Of a stretch of 29,127 nt of DNA, positions 25,171 to 29,127 are shown piece by piece. Origin of the DNA: Bacteroidota bacterium (GTDB lineage Bacteria > Bacteroidota > Bacteroidia > Bacteroidales > Bacteroidaceae); assembly GCA_023425865.1 (NCBI GenBank), contig JAFABV010000014.1, positions 1 through 29,127 on the forward strand. Reading direction: 5' to 3'. A program made the translations under genes and the position numbers. A model generated the notes under the pieces. It did not search any database. It had not been told where the DNA came from and worked only from the letters and a program-made list of their open reading frames with translations. The number at the start of each line of letters is the position of its first letter. Position 1 is the first letter of the stretch.

Positions 25171-25214
25171 ATGTCGTTCCCCCTTCACCGCCATCGGCAC
25201 AAACACCAATAAGT

Positions 25215-27230
25215 ATGACAACGAAAAGCAACTTTGTAGACATTAAATACCAGCAGACCGGCACATCGAGTGCCGTCGACGACTTAGGCATGCGAGAGAT
25301 GCAGGCCAAGGCCTACGCTGCCCGCGATCACCGCTTCCTGCTCATCAAGGCGCCGCCCGCCTCGGGCAAGAGCCGCGCCATGATGTTTATCGCCCTCGAC
25401 AAACTGGCCCATCAAGGCATCAGGAAGGTGGTGGTGGCCGTGCCCGAGAAGAGCATCGGCCGCTCGTTTCAAAACACGGCCCTGAAGAAGTTCGGATTCT
25501 TCGAAGATTGGAAAGTGGCTCCCCACTACAATCTCTGTGATGCCTCAGACGAGAGCGACAAGTGTAAGCGCTTTGTGGAGTTTTTTCATCAGGAAGGTGC
25601 CAACATCCTGGTATGTGCCCATGCCACGCTGCGCAACGGCATGAAGGAGCTGCCTGACGACGCGATGAACGACTGTCTGCTGGGCATAGACGAGTTCCAC
25701 CACACCAGTGCCGACGCCAACTCGGGGCTGGGCGACCTGGTGCGCCGCGTGATGTATCACTCCACGGGACATGTGGTGGCCATGACCGGCAGCTATTTCC
25801 GCGGCGACGGCATTCCCGTGCTGCGGGCTGAGGACGAGGCGCTCTTCCACCCAGTGACCTACAACTACTATGAACAGCTCAACGGCTACCGTTACCTGAA
25901 GAATCTTGTGCTGGGCTACCACTTCTACCACGGCAGCTATCTCGACCATCTCAGCGAGGTGGTGGACACGCGGCAGAAAACCATCATCCATATTCCCAGC
26001 GTGAACAGCCGTGCCTCTACCGGCATGACCAAATATGCCGAGACGGGAGAGATCATGAAGGTCATCGGTGAGGTGGTGGGCAAAGACTACAATACCGGCA
26101 TCTATACCGTGCAAACGGCCGACGGGCGACTGCTCAAGGTGGCCGACCTCGTGGAGGATGACCCTCGCGAGCGCACCATGGTGCAGACCTATCTGCAGAA
26201 AATGAAGAGCCCCGACGACATGGATATCATCATCGCCCTCGGCACCGCCAAGGAGGGCTTCGACTGGGAGTGGTGCGAGCGCTGCCTCACCATCGGCGTG
26301 CGCGGGTCGCTCACCGAGGTGGTGCAGATCATCGGACGATGCACGCGCGACAGTGAGGGCAAGGACACGGCCACCTTTGTCAATATGATTGCCATGCCCG
26401 ATGCCGAGCAGGCCGACGTGAAGGTGGCGGTGAACGACTTTCTGAAGGCCATTACCGCCTCGCTCCTCATGGAGCAGGTGATGGCACCGAGCTGGCACTT
26501 CAAGACTGTGAAGGACGACGACGAGAGACCCACCGACCCTGCCCGCACCCTCGTGGTGGAGGGGCTGAAGCCGCTGTCGAGTGTCAAGACACGGCTCATC
26601 GTCGACGAACAGCTCGACGATCTCAAGGCCTCGATACTGCAAAACGACCTCGTGGTGAAGACCCTTAGTGGGTCGACCACCGCCGAGACCATCACACAGC
26701 ATCTCATCCCCATGGTCATCCGTGAGAAATATCCTGACCTGAGCGACGAAGAGGTGGAGGAGGTGCGCCAGCGTGTGATACTCGACACCCTCATCAAAGG
26801 CAACGATGTGGTGGATGACCATGGAGAGCCCGTAGACTTGACGGCACCAGCCGGCGAACGCGAGAGCGAGGGCAACCGGCTCATCAAACTCACCAACCGA
26901 CTGATCAACATAGACCAGCTGAGCATCAATCTGATAGACACCATCAACCCCTTTCAGCGCGCTTACGAGGTGCTGTCTAAACAGGTGGACGCGCCTACGC
27001 TGAAGGTGATACAGGATACCATTGCCGAACAGAAATTTGATATGCCTTTGGAACAGGCCATCGTGCTCTTTAAGGGTCCGCTGAAGGAGTATATCGCCGC
27101 CCATGACGGCCAGTTGCCCGATATCGACAACCCCAATCCCAAGGTAAAGGAACTGGCCGTGGCCTATCTGAAGATCAAGAACCTGAAGATCAGACACGAC
27201 ATGGGGCTCGACTACGAGACCGACAATTAA
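25215..27230 (+). CDS. SF2 DEAD/DEAH-like helicase of the modification operon
   Basis: A 671-aa superfamily 2 ATPase, probably a DNA helicase or translocase. Motif I is APPASGKS (Lys52), motif II is DEFHH (159-163), motif III MTGSYF, and motif VI QIIGRCTR with arginine finger Arg375/Arg378. The second RecA-like domain contains ALGTAKEGFDW. The part beyond about residue 450 has no motif I recognise and may contact the methyltransferase or nuclease. Such helicases accompany methyltransferases in type I, type ISP, BREX and DISARM systems, but this gene set matches none of those. It lies 44 bp after the methyltransferase gene and 27 bp before the 86-aa gene, so it is in one operon. An R-subunit-like motor for a nuclease in trans is the working idea. 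Confidence 0.85.
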   Translation: MTTKSNFVDIKYQQTGTSSAVDDLGMREMQAKAYAARDHRFLLIKAPPASGKSRAMMFIALDKLAHQGIRKVVVAVPEKSIGRSFQNTALKKFGFFEDWKVAPHYNLCDASDESDKCKRFVEFFHQEGANILVCAHATLRNGMKELPDDAMNDCLLGIDEFHHTSADANSGLGDLVRRVMYHSTGHVVAMTGSYFRGDGIPVLRAEDEALFHPVTYNYYEQLNGYRYLKNLVLGYHFYHGSYLDHLSEVVDTRQKTIIHIPSVNSRASTGMTKYAETGEIMKVIGEVVGKDYNTGIYTVQTADGRLLKVADLVEDDPRERTMVQTYLQKMKSPDDMDIIIALGTAKEGFDWEWCERCLTIGVRGSLTEVVQIIGRCTRDSEGKDTATFVNMIAMPDAEQADVKVAVNDFLKAITASLLMEQVMAPSWHFKTVKDDDERPTDPARTLVVEGLKPLSSVKTRLIVDEQLDDLKASILQNDLVVKTLSGSTTAETITQHLIPMVIREKYPDLSDEEVEEVRQRVILDTLIKGNDVVDDHGEPVDLTAPAGERESEGNRLIKLTNRLINIDQLSINLIDTINPFQRAYEVLSKQVDAPTLKVIQDTIAEQKFDMPLEQAIVLFKGPLKEYIAAHDGQLPDIDNPNPKVKELAVAYLKIKNLKIRHDMGLDYETDN

Positions 27231-27257
27231 TTCCCGAAGCACAAAATACGTAAGACT

Positions 27258-27518
27258 ATGGAATGGCCCACAGACTTATTGGAACTCTTTGAAGACCCGC
27301 TGATGGCGGGCATCCATCCCAAGGCACCCAAACTCTCTGCCGACGACCGCATGGCGCTGAAGCTCGAGGAGGTGACACGATGGGTGGAAGCCCATGGCCG
27401 CGAGCCCCGGATGAGCGGCGACCTGACTGAAAAGAAACATTGCGTGGCGCTCAAGGCCCTGCGCCGCGATAACCATGACCGGATGAAAGACTTGGACCGG
27501 CTGAACCTTTTAGGATAA
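27258..27518 (+). CDS. 86-aa protein, probable detached N-terminal module of the GIY-YIG protein
   Basis: A small charged, mostly helical protein without membrane segments or signal peptide. Its start (LLELFEDPLM) closely matches the start of the next protein (LEQLFNDPLM), and the rest contains EEVTRWVEAHGREPRMSGDLTEKK followed by a basic helix and DRLNLLG. As I recall, larger GIY-YIG proteins from similar loci carry such a segment, with two (D)xLF-DPL motifs, at the front of one chain. If so, the ancestral gene is here split in two. It ends 4 nt before the next ATG in a different frame, suggesting translational coupling. Function is unknown; a docking or assembly part for the nuclease or helicase is plausible. 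Confidence 0.7.
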   Translation: MEWPTDLLELFEDPLMAGIHPKAPKLSADDRMALKLEEVTRWVEAHGREPRMSGDLTEKKHCVALKALRRDNHDRMKDLDRLNLLG

Positions 27519-27522
27519 GACG

Positions 27523-28746
27523 ATGGATATCAACGAAGAACTCGAACAACTGTTCAACGATCCACTGATGGACGTTTCCGAAGATGAGAAGCGCCTCTTT
27601 GAGATGCCCGATGATATGCGGCGCGTGGAGAAAGCCAAGAAGCTGAAGGAGCGGCCCGACTTTGTGGCACAGCGACGCCCGTGCGACGATTTTGACCGCT
27701 ATGCCTCGCTCTTCGCAGAGGTGCATGCCGACCTGCGTGCCGGCCGGCGGAGCCTGCTGCGCATTACCAAGACCGATAATCTGGAAAAAAATCACTTCTT
27801 CATTGTGGCCGGACAGCTGCTGCTGCTGCAGGATATCGGCGAGACCACTCGGGGTGCCAATGGCTTGCCCGATGGCCGCACGCGCTGTATCTATGAGAAT
27901 GGTACCGAGTCGGACATCCTCCTCCAGACACTGCGCAAGAATGTGGTGGGCGACGGCTATGCCGTGACGGAGACACAGGAGGAGAGCCATCAGGGATTCT
28001 ATGCTGCCACCGACGTGACCGACAGTGACCGGATGACGGGCTATGTCTACGTACTGCAGTCGCTCTCAACAGACCCGCGCATCCACGATGTGGACAACCT
28101 CTACAAGATAGGGTTCTCCACCAACCGCGTGGAAGAGCGCATTGCCAATGCCAGTCACGAGCCCACCTATCTCATGGCACCGGTAAAGGTAGTGAGCAGC
28201 TATAAAATTTTGAATATGCACTCGCAGAAGTTTGAGCAACTGCTCCATCAGGTGCTCGAAGGGGCCAACTTCAAGGTGCGCGTCATCGGTGACGACGGTC
28301 GGCCACATGATGCCACCGAGTGGTATGTGGTGCCCCTGTCCATCATTGAGGCCATCATGGTGCGCATTGCCGATGGCAGCATCGTGAACTATATCTATAA
28401 TGTGGAGACGCAGTGTCTGGAGCAACGGCAGGCGAAGCGGCAGTCGGCGCTCGACCTAAAGGGTCTAAAAGTGCTCACGTTGAACATCAAGAAGATATAT
28501 TTCGATGAAATTGTGAGCGGCGTGAAAAAGGAAGAATACCGCGAAATCAAGCAGACGACCATTAATCGCTATACCTATGTGGATGAGGCCGACGGCAAAC
28601 GCTACCTGCGTCGCTACGACCTTCTGCATCTGTTTGTGGGCTATCATAAAGACCGTGAGAGCGCGGTGGTAGAGGTGACAGATACTACGGTAGAAGACGG
28701 GTGGGTGGTCTATCACCTCGGTCGGGTGATAGAGGTGCTGAGATAG
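27523..28746 (+). CDS. GIY-YIG nuclease (T5orf172-like) fused to an ASCH-like domain
   Basis: A 407-aa protein in three parts. Residues 1-165 begin with LEQLFNDPLM and hold a conserved-looking region (FFIVAGQLLLL, YENGTESDILLQTL). Residues 173-260 are a GIY-YIG domain of the T5orf172/Mug113 type: GYVYVL (173-178), LYKIGF (193-198), the RVEERI arginines (202, 206) and Glu238 in KFEQLL, the expected catalytic set. Residues about 316-407 resemble an ASCH domain (LTLNIKKIYFDEI, GVKKEEYREIK, LHLFVGYHKD, VYHLGRVIEVL), a PUA-like fold tied to binding RNA or modified bases. GIY-YIG nucleases cut DNA, so this is the likely effector of the operon. The ASCH tail could sense modified phage DNA or nucleic-acid ligands; that is inference. 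The gene ends 19 bp before a strong terminator. Confidence 0.85.
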   Translation: MDINEELEQLFNDPLMDVSEDEKRLFEMPDDMRRVEKAKKLKERPDFVAQRRPCDDFDRYASLFAEVHADLRAGRRSLLRITKTDNLEKNHFFIVAGQLLLLQDIGETTRGANGLPDGRTRCIYENGTESDILLQTLRKNVVGDGYAVTETQEESHQGFYAATDVTDSDRMTGYVYVLQSLSTDPRIHDVDNLYKIGFSTNRVEERIANASHEPTYLMAPVKVVSSYKILNMHSQKFEQLLHQVLEGANFKVRVIGDDGRPHDATEWYVVPLSIIEAIMVRIADGSIVNYIYNVETQCLEQRQAKRQSALDLKGLKVLTLNIKKIYFDEIVSGVKKEEYREIKQTTINRYTYVDEADGKRYLRRYDLLHLFVGYHKDRESAVVEVTDTTVEDGWVVYHLGRVIEVLR

Positions 28747-28765
28747 ATGGAAAACATTCTGTTCA

Positions 28766-28798
28766 GCAAAAGGCAGCCTTCACTGGGCTGCCTTTTGC
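28766..28798 (+). terminator. intrinsic terminator of the modification operon
   Basis: GCAAAAGGCAGCC (28766-28778) pairs perfectly with GGCTGCCTTTTGC (28786-28798) around a 7-nt loop and is followed by TTT. It closes the operon and marks the site where the second intron copy inserted. Confidence 0.88.
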
Positions 28799-28805
28799 TT
28801 TCGTG

Positions 28806-29127
28806 GTGTGTCGTGCATGACACAAACCTAACTGTTTCAACTCCAGTCGCAGGTATTTACCGCCAAGCGAAGCGAAAGGCAAGTGGTTGTCAGTAATGTC
28901 AAGGATGAAGGAAGCTACGTAGCGAGACCGCCGAGCCTACGAACAGAAACTTGGTACAAGGCTAAATGGAAATAGGTAAGACAGCACCACACTTGTCAAA
29001 AGTGAGATGGCAGCGGACAGAGTAATGGCATCGGTCAGCAGCTGGCTCGAGCGCAAGTTGCGTCTGAAAGTCAGTGCGACCAAGACCAAAGTTGTAAGGC
29101 CCGGCAAGAGCAATTTTCTGGGCTTTA
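28806..29127 (+). mobile_element. internally deleted group IIC-like intron, cut by the window edge
   Basis: It starts GTGTGTCGTGCATGACAC exactly 7 nt after a terminator stem, the same spacing as the copy at 21885, and follows that copy for 164 bp with no gap and about nine differences. Similarity stops near 28979, where the sequence jumps straight into the reverse-transcriptase coding region, so the rest of domain I, domains II-III and the front of the RT gene are missing. The copy runs off the right edge. Orientation is the same as the left copy, giving direct flanking repeats around the four-gene operon. Confidence 0.82.
28980..29127 (+). pseudogene. group II intron reverse transcriptase/maturase fragment
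   Basis: Translation from 28980 gives DSTTLVKSEM, then AADRVMASVSSWLERKLRLK, then VSATKTKVVRPGKSNFLGF, the stretch right after the YADD catalytic motif in group II intron RTs (domains 5 to 7). It begins at what would be the last Asp of YADD. A stop codon (28977-28979) lies just before it in frame, so the N-terminal half of the enzyme and the catalytic motif are lost. Inactive as it stands, and incomplete because the window ends. Confidence 0.85.

Noticed and set aside
22420..27230. BREX (pglX) or DISARM assignment for the methyltransferase-helicase pair
   Set aside because: None of brxA, brxB, brxC, pglZ or the drmA/drmB/drmC set is present, and the methyltransferase follows the MmeI-type layout.
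25545..27242. 565-aa open frame antisense to the helicase gene
   Set aside because: His- and Val-rich translation typical of an antisense shadow; the plus-strand frame has all SF2 motifs.

Overview
The window reads as a chromosomal stretch from a Bacteroidales bacterium, most likely of the Prevotella group. The reasons are TAnnTTTG-type -7 promoter boxes (one with a TTTG box exactly 19 bp upstream), glutamine synthetases of the long type III (GlnN, 729 aa), the LL-diaminopimelate aminotransferase route to lysine and cell wall, a Bacteroidetes-style exported GH2 beta-galactosidase, and fairly GC-rich coding sequence with AT-rich spacers. This is inference from gene content; no ribosomal RNA or other taxonomic marker is present.

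Layout. (1) 1-3950: an intergenic region with a 23-bp tandem repeat array, then an exported beta-galactosidase. (2) 3951-11704, minus strand: two tandem type III glutamine synthetases (glnN), a small TorF-like outer-membrane protein, dapL and dapF. dapF-dapL-torF-like-glnN probably form one unit ending at a U-rich terminator, while the last glnN copy has its own promoter. (3) 11705-12027: a divergent control region with three dyad elements. (4) 12028-21801, plus strand: PII protein, ammonium transporter, asparagine synthetase B, glutamate synthase large subunit, a second 23-bp repeat array (inverted relative to the first), and glutamate synthase small subunit. Regions 2-4 form a nitrogen-assimilation island: ammonium enters by Amt, is fixed by GlnN, and its nitrogen is spread by GOGAT, AsnB and DapL, with PII as sensor.

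(5) 21848-29127: an accessory insert. After the gltD terminator lies a 3'-truncated group IIC-like intron, then a promoter and a four-gene operon: an MmeI-type N6-adenine DNA methyltransferase without a visible nuclease motif, an SF2 helicase, an 86-aa protein, and a GIY-YIG (T5orf172-like) nuclease fused to a C-terminal ASCH-like domain. The operon ends in a strong terminator, and exactly 7 nt later a second, internally deleted copy of the same intron begins. I read the operon as a non-canonical restriction-modification or anti-phage system in which methylation, translocation and cleavage sit on separate proteins. The target-recognition part of the methyltransferase has strikingly lower GC than the rest of the gene, as expected after specificity exchange. 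This operon is the most likely place for a poorly described system.
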